The notes: a model not told the origin generated them from the sequence alone. A stretch of DNA of 10,407 bases from an uncultured Collinsella sp. (GCA_934643435.1 CAKUCJ010000024.1:1-10407); one strand, 5' to 3'. Numbered from the stretch's first letter, positions 1 through 7,944 are shown. A program made the numbers and translations.

Positions 1-56
1 GCCACTGGGAAAGCGTCCCATTCTGAGCGCCAATTCTGGGATGCAGTTTCCGCTTC
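1..56. repeat. Intergenic imperfect inverted repeat at the left edge
   Basis: No gene is visible here. GCGTCCCA at 13-20 faces TGGGATGC at 37-44 (one G-T type mismatch), and ATTCTG occurs twice in direct orientation inside the structure (20-25 and 33-38). A short hairpin TGGGA-aagcg-TCCCA (6-20) overlaps the left arm. The stretch lies beyond the operon terminator, so it is probably intergenic DNA between this operon and a gene outside the window. It may belong to a dispersed intergenic repeat family, but one copy cannot show that. Confidence 0.3.
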
Positions 57-91
57 AAACAAAAGGCCCCGGCTCGCGATTGAGTCGGGGC
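57..91 (-). terminator. Rho-independent terminator of the purine operon
   Basis: Read on the minus strand, a 10-bp stem (GCCCCGACTC / GAGCCGGGGC, one internal A-C mismatch, 6-nt loop) is followed at once by CTTTTGTTTG, a U-rich tract in RNA. In plus coordinates the arms are 66-75 and 82-91 and the T-tract complement is 57-64. It lies 69 nt after the xdh stop codon and is the only hairpin in the window with a proper U-tract, so it is the most likely end of the minus-strand transcript. On the plus strand the hairpin is not followed by T residues. Confidence 0.8.
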
Positions 92-119
92 TAAAGGCAC
101 AGCTTATGCAGTTGATGGT

Positions 120-156
120 GAGCGCGGACGGCCCGTCAGCAATGCCGTCCGCGCTC
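120..156 (-). other. Perfect 13-bp GC-rich hairpin just after xdh
   Basis: The arms 120-132 and 144-156 are perfectly complementary (13 bp) around an 11-nt loop, starting 4 nt after the xdh stop codon. No U-tract follows on either strand, so it is not a classical intrinsic terminator. The real terminator lies about 30 nt further on. It may protect the mRNA 3' end from exonucleases or help pause polymerase; the sequence shows only the structure. Confidence 0.6.
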
Positions 157-160
157 TACC

Positions 161-2938
161 CTATCCGCGGTTACGAACGCGGCTGTACGGCGTATCCACC
201 ATAGGCAGATCCGGGCGCAGCTTGCCGTCAAACGCGCGGTAGGCATTCTGCACGGCAGGCGCCGTGGGGATCGTGGCGATCTCGCCGATGCCCTTGCCGC
301 CGTATGCCACGGGCAGCAGCTCGTCCTTCTCAACGTAGATGGCGTGGATATCCGGAATCTCGGGCGCACGGAACAGCCCGAGCGTGCCGTACCTGGCTTG
401 GGGCACGCAGTCCTTGAGCGGCCAGTCCTCGGTAAGCGCGTAGCCCATGCCCATGAGCACGCCGCCTTCGATCTGACCCTGAATCGAGATGGGGTTGACC
501 ACCTTACCGGAATCGTGTGCGGCATAGACCTCGCTCACGCGGCCGTTGTCGTCCAGGATGACCACATGCGTGGCGAAGCCGTAGCAGATGTGGCTCTTGG
601 GGTTGGGCACGTCGGCGCCCAGTTTGTCGGTCGGCTCCAAGTACACGTAGCTAAACTCGCAGCCCTCGAGCGCCTTAATGGCAGCCGCGGGGTCCTGAGG
701 ATGCATGCCCTGACCGGCGACGAGTTCCTGCGAGCGCAGCTGATAGGCGCGACCATCGTCGTACTCGATCTTGACGCCGTCGCCATGGGCGGCAACCGGG
801 GCAGCAGGCGCGGGCTTGCCGGCCTCGACACCAAACATGGCGTCGCGCAGCAAGAAGGCGGCACCGCGGACTGCCTCGCCGGTCACGACCGTCTGGCGCG
901 AGCCGGACGTGGTACCGGAGTCGGGGGCGTTCTCGGTCGAGCACTCGCCGTTGGCAATGCAGCGAAGCGGCAGACCGCAGGCCTCGGCAACGTCCTGCAA
1001 AAAGACGGTGTTACAGCCCTGGCCGATGTCGGACGTGGCAGCGTAGACCACGGCACGGCCGCCCTCGACGCGAATCTTGCAGCGACCGGCATCGGGCAGG
1101 CCAACGCCCACGCCGGCGTTCTTCATGGCACAGGCGATGCCAGCGTGGCCGGGATGCGCATAGTAGGCATCCTTGACCTCGAGCAGCGTCTCCTTCAGCG
1201 CCGTGGAGCAGTCGGCAATCTGGCCGTTGGGAAGCACCTCGCCCGGCTCAATCGCGTTCTTGTAGCGAATCTCCCACGGATCCAGGCCGACCTTCTCGGC
1301 CAGCAGGTCGATCAGGCTCTCGAGCGCAAACTCGGACTGACACACGCCAAAGCCGCGGAAGGCACCGGCCGGCGGGTTGTTGGTGTAGTAGCCAAAACCG
1401 CGGATGTCGGTGTTCTGGTACTTGTAGGGGCCGACGGCATGCGTGCAGGCGCGCTCGAGCACCGGGCCGCACAGCGACGCGTAGGCACCGGTGTCAAAGT
1501 TGATCTCGCAGTCCAGGCCGGTAAAGTTGCCCTCGGCATCGCAACCCAGCGTAAAGGTGCCGTCCATGGCGTGGCGCTTGGGATGGAACGCGAGCGACTC
1601 GGCGCGGGTGAGCTTGCACTTCACAGGACGCTGAAGCTTATAGGCAGCAAGCGCGGCCAGGTGCTGGACCGAAACGTCCTCCTTACCGCCAAAGCCGCCG
1701 CCCACGAGCATGGTCTCGACGACCACGCGCTCAGGCTCGTTATCCCAGCCAAACATGTGGGCGCACTCTTTACGCGTGTCGTAGGCGCCCTGGTCGGTCG
1801 ACTGCACCTTGACGCCGTTCTTATACGGGAAGGCCACGGCGCACTCGGGCTCCAAGAAGGCATGCTCGGTAAAGGGCGTGGTAAAGCGCTGCGTCACGGT
1901 AAACGCGCTCTCGGCCAGCGCCTTGGCGGCATCACCGCGCGTCACGTGGCGGCTCTGGCACACGTTGTCCTTGAGCTCCACGGTATTGCCAAAGGCAAAG
2001 AAGCTGTCGTGCAGGCGCGGGGCGTCTTCGGCCCTGGCCTCGACAATGTTGCGCACGGGCTCCAGCGGCTCGTAGTCAATCTTTACGAGCTTCTTGGCCT
2101 TCTCGAGTGTCGCCTCGTCCTCGGCAACCACCAGTACGATGGCGTCGCCCACGCAGCGGGTGATGTCGCCCTGGGCGATCATGACGTCCCAGTCCTGGAT
2201 AAGATGGCCGACCTGGTTGACCGGCACGTCCTCGGCGCGCAGGATGCCCACCACGCCGGGCAGGGCCTCGGCCTTGGAGGTGTCGATGGAGAGCACGCGG
2301 GCGCGCGGATACTTGGAGCGCACGGCGCTGGCATAGGTCAGACCCGGCTGATCGAGCTCGTCGATGTCGTCGGGATACTTGCCCTCGCCGAGCACCTTCT
2401 TGCGCACGTCGATACGGAAGGCGCGCTTGCCCACGCCGTAGTCGTCGCCGCGCTCCAGGTCCTCATCGATCTGCTTTTCGCCGCGGAGCACCGCAGCGGC
2501 CAGCGAAATGCCCTCGATGATCTTCTTGTAGCCGGTGCAGCGGCACACGTTGCCGCGGATGGCGTACTTGATCTGCTCCTCGGTGGGCTCGGGGTCCTCG
2601 GCGATGAGCGCCGCACCCGCCATGACCATGCCGGGGATGCAAAAGCCGCACTGCACGGCGCCCACGGCGCCAAAGGCGTACACAAAGGCCTCGCACACGT
2701 CATTGGGCAAGCCCTCGACGGTCACGATGTTGCGACCGGCGGCAAGGGCCGTGGTGAGCACGCAGGCCTTCACGGCCGCACCGTCAACATGGATGGTGCA
2801 GGTGCCGCACGCGCCCTCGGAGCAGCCGTCCTTGGCGGAGTGGATGTTCAGGTCGTCGCGAAGGTAGCGCAGCAGCGGCTTGTTTTGGGTCGTCGTGCGC
2901 TCCACGCCGTTAACGGTAAAAGTGAATTCCTGTGCCAT
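161..2938 (-). CDS. xdhA: Selenium-dependent xanthine dehydrogenase-type molybdenum hydroxylase (2Fe-2S + Mo fusion)
   Basis: A 925-residue purine hydroxylase of the xanthine oxidase family, probably cytoplasmic. Residues 1-85 form a plant-type [2Fe-2S] domain (C39, C44, C47, C59). The second [2Fe-2S] domain has C97, C100, C132 and C134. The rest is the molybdopterin-binding part: GGGFGGKE at 413-420 (E420 matches bovine E802), LERA with R496 (bovine R880), AFRGFG with F530 (bovine F914), IGQG with Q640, and the catalytic glutamate E886 in GKGIGE. There is no FAD domain and no flavin-subunit gene nearby, so electrons must leave by another route, plausibly the polyferredoxin 12 nt upstream. 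The family carries a labile selenium ligand on molybdenum, not selenocysteine; no in-frame UGA is present. All eight Fe-S cysteines are kept, unlike E. coli XdhD. The start is supported by AAGGGA about 7 nt upstream. The substrate (xanthine, hypoxanthine, urate or another purine) is not settled. The symbol is by family. Confidence 0.9.
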   Translation of the reverse strand: MAQEFTFTVNGVERTTTQNKPLLRYLRDDLNIHSAKDGCSEGACGTCTIHVDGAAVKACVLTTALAAGRNIVTVEGLPNDVCEAFVYAFGAVGAVQCGFCIPGMVMAGAALIAEDPEPTEEQIKYAIRGNVCRCTGYKKIIEGISLAAAVLRGEKQIDEDLERGDDYGVGKRAFRIDVRKKVLGEGKYPDDIDELDQPGLTYASAVRSKYPRARVLSIDTSKAEALPGVVGILRAEDVPVNQVGHLIQDWDVMIAQGDITRCVGDAIVLVVAEDEATLEKAKKLVKIDYEPLEPVRNIVEARAEDAPRLHDSFFAFGNTVELKDNVCQSRHVTRGDAAKALAESAFTVTQRFTTPFTEHAFLEPECAVAFPYKNGVKVQSTDQGAYDTRKECAHMFGWDNEPERVVVETMLVGGGFGGKEDVSVQHLAALAAYKLQRPVKCKLTRAESLAFHPKRHAMDGTFTLGCDAEGNFTGLDCEINFDTGAYASLCGPVLERACTHAVGPYKYQNTDIRGFGYYTNNPPAGAFRGFGVCQSEFALESLIDLLAEKVGLDPWEIRYKNAIEPGEVLPNGQIADCSTALKETLLEVKDAYYAHPGHAGIACAMKNAGVGVGLPDAGRCKIRVEGGRAVVYAATSDIGQGCNTVFLQDVAEACGLPLRCIANGECSTENAPDSGTTSGSRQTVVTGEAVRGAAFLLRDAMFGVEAGKPAPAAPVAAHGDGVKIEYDDGRAYQLRSQELVAGQGMHPQDPAAAIKALEGCEFSYVYLEPTDKLGADVPNPKSHICYGFATHVVILDDNGRVSEVYAAHDSGKVVNPISIQGQIEGGVLMGMGYALTEDWPLKDCVPQARYGTLGLFRAPEIPDIHAIYVEKDELLPVAYGGKGIGEIATIPTAPAVQNAYRAFDGKLRPDLPMVDTPYSRVRNRG

Positions 2939-2950
2939 GCTGATTCCCTT

Positions 2951-3430
2951 CTACACGCCGGCGGCGATGCCAGTGCGGTCGTGGATGGCGCCATGCGGGC
3001 ACACGACGGCGCACATGCCGCACGACAGGCAATCCGTGCCGTCGATATGGGCGCAGTTGTCCTCGATACGGATAGCACCAGCGGGGCACTTTTTGGCGCA
3101 CATGCCGCAGCCGATGCAGCTGGTGTCGCAGATCTTGCGGGCAATGGCGCCCTTATCGGTGTTGTTGCAGCGCACCAGGATGTTCTGGTAGCCGGGGACG
3201 AAGGCAATCACGCGCTGCGGGCACGCCATACCGCACAGGCCACAGCCCGTGCACTTGGAGCGGTCCACGCGGGCGACGCCATCGACCAGCTCGATGGCAC
3301 CGTGGGGGCAGGCCGTGACGCAAGCGCCACAGCCAATGCAGCCTTCGCTGCAGCGGGCGTCGCCGCCTGCGGAAGCACAGCCGCTTCCGCAGGCAACGTA
3401 GGCCACGTTATGTTGAATAGCTTTGGCCAT
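2951..3430 (-). CDS. RnfB-like soluble polyferredoxin, four [4Fe-4S] motifs
   Basis: A 159-residue iron-sulfur protein with four complete CxxCxxCxxxCP motifs: C31/34/37/41, C60/63/66/70, C105/108/111/115 and C134/137/140/144. Additional cysteines (C14, C18, C27, C88, C101, C126) could bind a further cluster. The spacing and linkers resemble the cytoplasmic part of RnfB: a VACGSGCASAGG start, a GCIGCGACVTACP first cluster, and the VRCNNTDKG...CIGC linker before the third. There is no membrane segment and no signal peptide, so it is a soluble electron carrier, not a complete RnfB. It sits 10 nt after ygfK and 12 nt before xdh, so the three products are probably made together and may form a complex linking the flavin-free hydroxylase to YgfK or to the ferredoxin pool (inference). 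A weak Shine-Dalgarno (GGCGAG) overlaps the end of ygfK. The Fe-S assignment is firm; the partner is not proven. Confidence 0.88.
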   Translation of the reverse strand: MAKAIQHNVAYVACGSGCASAGGDARCSEGCIGCGACVTACPHGAIELVDGVARVDRSKCTGCGLCGMACPQRVIAFVPGYQNILVRCNNTDKGAIARKICDTSCIGCGMCAKKCPAGAIRIEDNCAHIDGTDCLSCGMCAVVCPHGAIHDRTGIAAGV

Positions 3431-3440
3431 AAAGACTCGC

Positions 3441-6440
3441 CTATTTCTTAAGAAGGTACGAATAGTTGTCGCGCACGGCCCTAATGGTCAGGCGGACGGC
3501 CTCGGGAAGGCCGGTGTTGACGGCATCGACCGAGACGGTGCGGACCGTGCCGGCGACGCGGACCTTAAAGTGATCCTCGTCCACGGCCAGGAAGCCCTCG
3601 TTCTCGGAGTTCTCCATGTCCTGCTCGCTCCAGAACAGGGTGAGCTTGTCCTTGTAGGGACGACCCTCCTGGTAGGGGCAGAACACGGCGCAGTTGCCGC
3701 ACTCGTTGCACATGCCGTCGACATGGACGACCTGGTGCTTGTCCAGACCCGGAACCTTAATGGCCACGTTGGCGCGGTTGGGGCACACGTCGCAGCAGAC
3801 CTCGCACACCGAGCCGCAGCCCAGGCAGCGGGTCTTGGTGCAATTGCGCTTGTCGCGGCACAGCGACCCCTTGCGCTCGTAGCAGGTGTCCTCGCGACCG
3901 GCCTGAGCATTCTGGTCGGCGTACTTGTTAAAGACCACGCCAGAGATGGCACGGGCGACCTCGGCGGCGTCGGCGATAGCCTCGACCACGGTGGCCGGAC
4001 CGCGGCGGCAGTCACCGGCAGCCCAGACGCCGTCGACACCGGTGGAGGTGGCGGCAAGGCGGCCGCGACGGTCGTGCTCAACGCCCGCGGCGTCGTACAG
4101 GCTGGCGTCGATACCCTCGCCCACGGCGCAGATCACCGTGGTGGCGGGCAGCTCGACGGTCTCGCCCGTGGCGACGGGGCTGCGACGGCCGCTTGCATCC
4201 GGCTCGCCAAGCTCCATAACATCGCAGGTCAGCACGGCACCGTTGAGTGCCTTGGGGGCCAGCAGCTCACAGAACTCGACACCTTCGGCAAGAGCAAGAT
4301 CGAGCTCTTCCTCGTCGGCGGGCATCTGCTTCTTGGTGCGGCGGTAGACCAGGCGCACGTTCTTCACGCCGGCCAGGCGCTTGGCCACGCGGGCGGCGTC
4401 CATGGCGGTGTTGCCGGCGCCAATGACCACAACATCCTCGCCCAGCTCGAGCTTCTCGCCCTTCTTGGCAGCCTCCAGGAACTCCAGAACGTCGAGCTCC
4501 AAGTCCTCGCCCAGGCCGGCAGAGCCGGGCATCCAGGCGCCGGTGGCCACGACCACGTCGGTAAAGCCCTGGGCCTTGAGCTCGTCGATGGACTCCACGC
4601 GGGCGTTGAGCTGCACCTTGGCGCCAAAGGCCAGGCAGAGCTCAGCATCGTGCGAGATATCGTCGCTGGCAATACGGAACTCGGGGATCACGTGACGGAC
4701 CACACCGCCGAGGGAGTCGCGGGCCTCGAAGATGGTAACGGGCACGCCGGCGCGCGTCAGGAAGAACGCCGTCGCCAGACCGGCCGGGCCGCCGCCGATA
4801 ACGGCAACGTTGCGCTCGCCGTCGTTGGCAATGGCCTGAGCGCGCAGCTTGGGCAGCACGGCGGTCATGGCCTCGCGGGCAGCCTTGAGCTTGCTGGCGC
4901 GAATCTGGGCGCCCTCGGGCTCGTAGAACGCGCGCTCGCAGGCACGGCCGCAGGGATGCGGGCAGATGGTGCCGGTAATGAACGGCAGGGCGTTGCGCTC
5001 GATGATGATGTTGAGCGCGTCCTCGTAGCGGCCCTCGTCAACAGCCGCCAGGTAGGCGGGAATGTCCTGCTGGATGGGGCAGCTCGTGCGGCACGGCGTG
5101 GTAAAGCAGTCGTTAAGCGGGCTCTTGCCGGCGACCTTGCGGTCGGGCAGCGGGCGCAGCGGCTTCTTGTAGAGCGGGTTGGTGAGCGAATCGGTCTGGA
5201 TCGCGGTCACGGCCTCGAGAGAGACGCCCGCGAACGGCTTGCCGTCCAGGTCGGCAAACTCGCCGGCCATCTGACTAAAGCGCTCGTAGCCACCGGGCTT
5301 GAGCACGTCGGTCGCCAGGGTGACGGGCCAAATGCCGGCATCGTACAGGGCGCGGATGTTGTAGACCGTGGCGCCGCCGGAGTAGCTGATGCGCAGCTTG
5401 CCATCGAACTGCTCGGTAATGCGGCGGGCGGCCTCGATGGTCAGCGAGAACAGCGAACGGCCGGACATGTACATCTCGGTGGAGGGCAGTTCGTTCCTCG
5501 TCACGTCGACGGGGAAGGTGTTGGTCAGCTTGACGCCAAACTCCAGGCCGCGCTCGGCGCACAGGGCAATCAGACGCTCGAACATGGGCACGGCGTCGGC
5601 CCACTGCAGGTCCTCGCGGAAGTGCGTGTCATCGAAGACGATGTAGTCAAAGCCCAGCTCGTTGAGGCGCTGGCGGGCAAACTCATAGCCCAGCAGCGTG
5701 GGGTTGCACTTGATGTAGGTGTTGAGGCCCTTCTCGGTGATCAGATAGGTCGCAATGCGCTCAATCTCCGCCGGCGGGCAGCCATGCAGCGTGGATTCGG
5801 TGATGGAGTTGGACACGCGCGCCGGGATGGACTCGACAAACGCGGCGTCGACATGCTCAAACTTGTCCAGGTTGGCAAGGGCCCACTCGCGGCACTCGTT
5901 CCAGACCTCGGAGCCGCTGGCGTCCTTCATACCCTCGATGTAGGCATCGACCTTGGGGCTCTTGATGCCCTCCAGGTCATAACCCACGGACATGTTAAAG
6001 ACAAAGCCGTCCGGGCTGCCCAGGCCATACTCGCGAGCAATGAGGTGGCAGGCGAACCATGCCTTCACGTACTCGGCATATGCCTGCGGAACCTCGAGCT
6101 CGGTCGACCACTCGCAGTTGTAGCACTCGTCCTGCGCCACGATGCAGGGCTTGTTGACGCACTTGGAAAGCTCCTCGCCGTCCATGACCTGGACGGTCTT
6201 GAGCTCAAAGAAGCGTGCTCCCGCCACATAGGAGGCAATGATGTTCTGGGCAAGCTGCGTGTTGGGGCCGGCGGCCGGGCCAAACGGAGTCTCGATGCGC
6301 TCGTCAAAAATGGGAAGCGCGCCCTCCTGGTTGGTCGTGACCACCTTGCGCACGCCAAAGACGGCGCCCTGGGTCTTGTGCTCCTCGATGATCCAGTTCA
6401 TCAGCTGCGAAAACGGGATCGGCCTCATGATGTCGCTCAT
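3441..6440 (-). CDS. ygfK: YgfK-type Fe-S flavoprotein oxidoreductase ('putative selenate reductase')
   Basis: A 999-residue enzyme, close to E. coli YgfK in size and layout. Residues 1-430 are a dihydroorotate-dehydrogenase-like TIM barrel (TPFGPAAGPN at 51-60; HGCPPAE near 219-225; flavin-phosphate-type SGGATVYN at 354-361). Residues 440-520 are the GltD/DPYD-type helical Fe-S domain (C445, C450, C454, C493, C497, C501). Residues 543-835 hold a GxGxxG FAD site (GGGPAG, 549-554), a nucleotide site (GAGNTA, 674-679) and the closing FAD motif AAGD (807-810). The C-terminus is cysteine-rich: C872/875/879/882/883/886 and a full CxxCxxCxxxCP at C911/914/917/921. These are the parts of dihydropyrimidine dehydrogenase with the TIM barrel moved to the front. 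A role in reducing or oxidising a purine intermediate fits the neighbours better than selenate reduction, but the reaction is inferred. AGGAG (6447-6451), 6 nt before ATG, fixes the start. Confidence 0.9.
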   Translation of the reverse strand: MSDIMRPIPFSQLMNWIIEEHKTQGAVFGVRKVVTTNQEGALPIFDERIETPFGPAAGPNTQLAQNIIASYVAGARFFELKTVQVMDGEELSKCVNKPCIVAQDECYNCEWSTELEVPQAYAEYVKAWFACHLIAREYGLGSPDGFVFNMSVGYDLEGIKSPKVDAYIEGMKDASGSEVWNECREWALANLDKFEHVDAAFVESIPARVSNSITESTLHGCPPAEIERIATYLITEKGLNTYIKCNPTLLGYEFARQRLNELGFDYIVFDDTHFREDLQWADAVPMFERLIALCAERGLEFGVKLTNTFPVDVTRNELPSTEMYMSGRSLFSLTIEAARRITEQFDGKLRISYSGGATVYNIRALYDAGIWPVTLATDVLKPGGYERFSQMAGEFADLDGKPFAGVSLEAVTAIQTDSLTNPLYKKPLRPLPDRKVAGKSPLNDCFTTPCRTSCPIQQDIPAYLAAVDEGRYEDALNIIIERNALPFITGTICPHPCGRACERAFYEPEGAQIRASKLKAAREAMTAVLPKLRAQAIANDGERNVAVIGGGPAGLATAFFLTRAGVPVTIFEARDSLGGVVRHVIPEFRIASDDISHDAELCLAFGAKVQLNARVESIDELKAQGFTDVVVATGAWMPGSAGLGEDLELDVLEFLEAAKKGEKLELGEDVVVIGAGNTAMDAARVAKRLAGVKNVRLVYRRTKKQMPADEEELDLALAEGVEFCELLAPKALNGAVLTCDVMELGEPDASGRRSPVATGETVELPATTVICAVGEGIDASLYDAAGVEHDRRGRLAATSTGVDGVWAAGDCRRGPATVVEAIADAAEVARAISGVVFNKYADQNAQAGREDTCYERKGSLCRDKRNCTKTRCLGCGSVCEVCCDVCPNRANVAIKVPGLDKHQVVHVDGMCNECGNCAVFCPYQEGRPYKDKLTLFWSEQDMENSENEGFLAVDEDHFKVRVAGTVRTVSVDAVNTGLPEAVRLTIRAVRDNYSYLLKK

Positions 6441-6537
6441 AATGAGCTCCTCTCTGTAACGCCCGACGAGACCGCGCGGCGGGCGAAATACGGTGTAGCG
6501 CTAGCACAGCGCCGGCGACCCCGCGGAGGCCGCCTAT

Positions 6538-6573
6538 ACGCGCGTCGAATGTGGCGAAACATCCGACGCGCGT
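6538..6573 (-). other. 15-nt inverted repeat between ssnA and ygfK
   Basis: Arms 6538-6552 and 6559-6573 pair over 15 positions with one mismatch (A6548 against C6563) around a 6-nt loop. The outer 10 bp, ACGCGCGTCG, are perfect. It begins 16 nt after the ssnA stop codon. No U-tract follows on either strand. It could be a partial terminator that lowers ygfK expression relative to ssnA, an mRNA-stability hairpin, or a binding site. The rest of the 148-nt gap holds the ygfK Shine-Dalgarno and two short GC stems (6461-6465/6480-6484 and 6498-6502/6508-6512); I see no convincing promoter. Confidence 0.6.
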
Positions 6574-6588
6574 GAATCTACTTGTGAA

Positions 6589-7944
6589 TTAGTAGGTGCG
6601 CTCGTTGAGCGTGCCCCAAAGCTTCTTAGACTCGGCCATGGTCCACGCGTTGATCTTGTCCTCATCAATGCCAACAAACTCGCGATCCTTGTACAGGACG
6701 CGGCCGTTGATGATGGTGGTGCGGCAGTTTTTGCCCATCATGCCAAAGAGCATGTGGCCGTCGATGTTCTCCTCGCTCAGCGGCGTAAAGGGCTTGTAGT
6801 CCATGACGATGACGTCGGCGGCGGCACCGGCCTCGAGCACGCCGAGCTTGCGGTCGAAGTACTTGCTGGCCATCTTGGCATTGTTCTCGAACAGCATGGT
6901 CATGGCCTCGCACCAGCCCACATTGGGCATGGCGGCGTTGTGACGCTGGATAATCAGGAAGACCTTGAGGCTCTCGAGCATATCGTGGGTGTAGGCGTCG
7001 GTGCCCATGCACACGGGGATGCCGCGGCGGAAGAACTCGAGCACGGGGGCGCAGCCCACGGCGTTGCCCATATTGGATTCGGGGTTGTTGACCAGCCAGG
7101 TGCCGGACTCCTTGACGATATCCATCTCGGCGGGCGTCACGTGGATGCAGTGGCCGAGCATGGTGTCGGGACCGAGCAGGTTGTGCTGCAACAGGCGCTC
7201 GACGGGACTGATGCCACCGCGGTTGAGGCGGGAATCCCACACGTCGTTCATGCCCTCGCACACATGGATGTGGAAGCCGGTCAGGCCGTTGTTGGCCTCG
7301 GCCATCTTGTCCATGGTCTCGTCCGACAGCGTAAAGGTGGCGTGACCGCCAAACATGGCAGCGATCATGTGGTTGTCGTTATCGCGACGCTCCTTGGCGG
7401 CCCACTGGGCAAACTCGGCGTTCTCGGCAATGGCCTGGTCGCACTTTTCCTGACCGCGGCGGTCGGAGACCTCGTAGCACAGGCACGAACGCATGCCCAG
7501 CTCCTGAGCGGCGTCCTTAATGGTAAAGAGACTACCCGGGATCTCGCAGAAGCTCGCGTGGTGATCGAAGATCGTGGTGACGCCGTCGCGGATGGAATCC
7601 AGGATCGTGGCATAGGCGCTGGCCTTGGTGCCATCGAGCGTCAGATTGTCGTCGATCTTCCACCACTGCTGCTCAAGATTCTCCAGGAAGTTGGTGGGGT
7701 TGCAGCCCTTAATGGCAAGGCCGCGGGCCAGACCCGAGTAAATGTGGGTGTGGCAGTTGATGAGTCCGGGCATGATGAGGTTGCCCCGGGCGTCGACGTA
7801 CTCGGCATCCGGGTACTTGGCCTTGAGCTCGCACTCGGGGCCCACTTCGACGATCGTATCTCCGTCAATGGCGACCGCACCGTTGGGAATGAACGGGGTC
7901 TGAGCGTTGCGGGTAAAGACGGAACCGTTAGCGACCAGAAGCAT
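6589..7944 (-). CDS. ssnA: SsnA-type metal-dependent amidohydrolase
   Basis: A 451-residue amidohydrolase of the guanine deaminase/AtzA-TrzN superfamily, probably a cytoplasmic metalloenzyme acting on an amino-purine or related ring. Metal-binding residues are visible: H65 and H67 in the NCHTH motif after beta-strand 1, H225 and H227 in GFHIHVCE, H265/H268 in LGHCIH, and D316 in MGTDAYTHD. H201, in GGHATF, is also typical of this branch. The N-terminal segment (NGSVFTRN) and C-terminal segment (AADVIVMDYKPFTPL) are the composite beta-sandwich of the superfamily. The reading frame is open to 7965, but AAGGGAG lies 5 nt before the ATG at 7944, so that start is chosen; it also gives a length close to E. 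coli SsnA. SsnA genes commonly accompany ygfK and molybdenum hydroxylase genes, as here. The exact substrate is not established; guanine deaminase would be an over-call. Confidence 0.88.
   Translation of the reverse strand: MLLVANGSVFTRNAQTPFIPNGAVAIDGDTIVEVGPECELKAKYPDAEYVDARGNLIMPGLINCHTHIYSGLARGLAIKGCNPTNFLENLEQQWWKIDDNLTLDGTKASAYATILDSIRDGVTTIFDHHASFCEIPGSLFTIKDAAQELGMRSCLCYEVSDRRGQEKCDQAIAENAEFAQWAAKERRDNDNHMIAAMFGGHATFTLSDETMDKMAEANNGLTGFHIHVCEGMNDVWDSRLNRGGISPVERLLQHNLLGPDTMLGHCIHVTPAEMDIVKESGTWLVNNPESNMGNAVGCAPVLEFFRRGIPVCMGTDAYTHDMLESLKVFLIIQRHNAAMPNVGWCEAMTMLFENNAKMASKYFDRKLGVLEAGAAADVIVMDYKPFTPLSEENIDGHMLFGMMGKNCRTTIINGRVLYKDREFVGIDEDKINAWTMAESKKLWGTLNERTY

Noticed and set aside
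66..91. The left-edge hairpin as a terminator for a plus-strand gene
   Set aside because: No T-tract follows it on the plus strand, while a clear one follows on the minus strand.
161..2938. Selenocysteine in the 'selenium-dependent' hydroxylase
   Set aside because: No in-frame UGA occurs, and the coding run ends at TAG. In this family selenium is a labile ligand on molybdenum, not an encoded residue.
344..3451. A 1035-codon open frame on the plus strand
   Set aside because: It is antisense to xdh and the polyferredoxin, whose cysteine and molybdenum motifs are unmistakable. Its product is an Ala/Gly/His/Leu/Val-rich string with no recognisable domain, as expected opposite GC-rich codons.
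3423..6575. A 1050-codon open frame on the plus strand
   Set aside because: Antisense to ygfK, with low-complexity composition and no motif. Also no Shine-Dalgarno-led start with family similarity.
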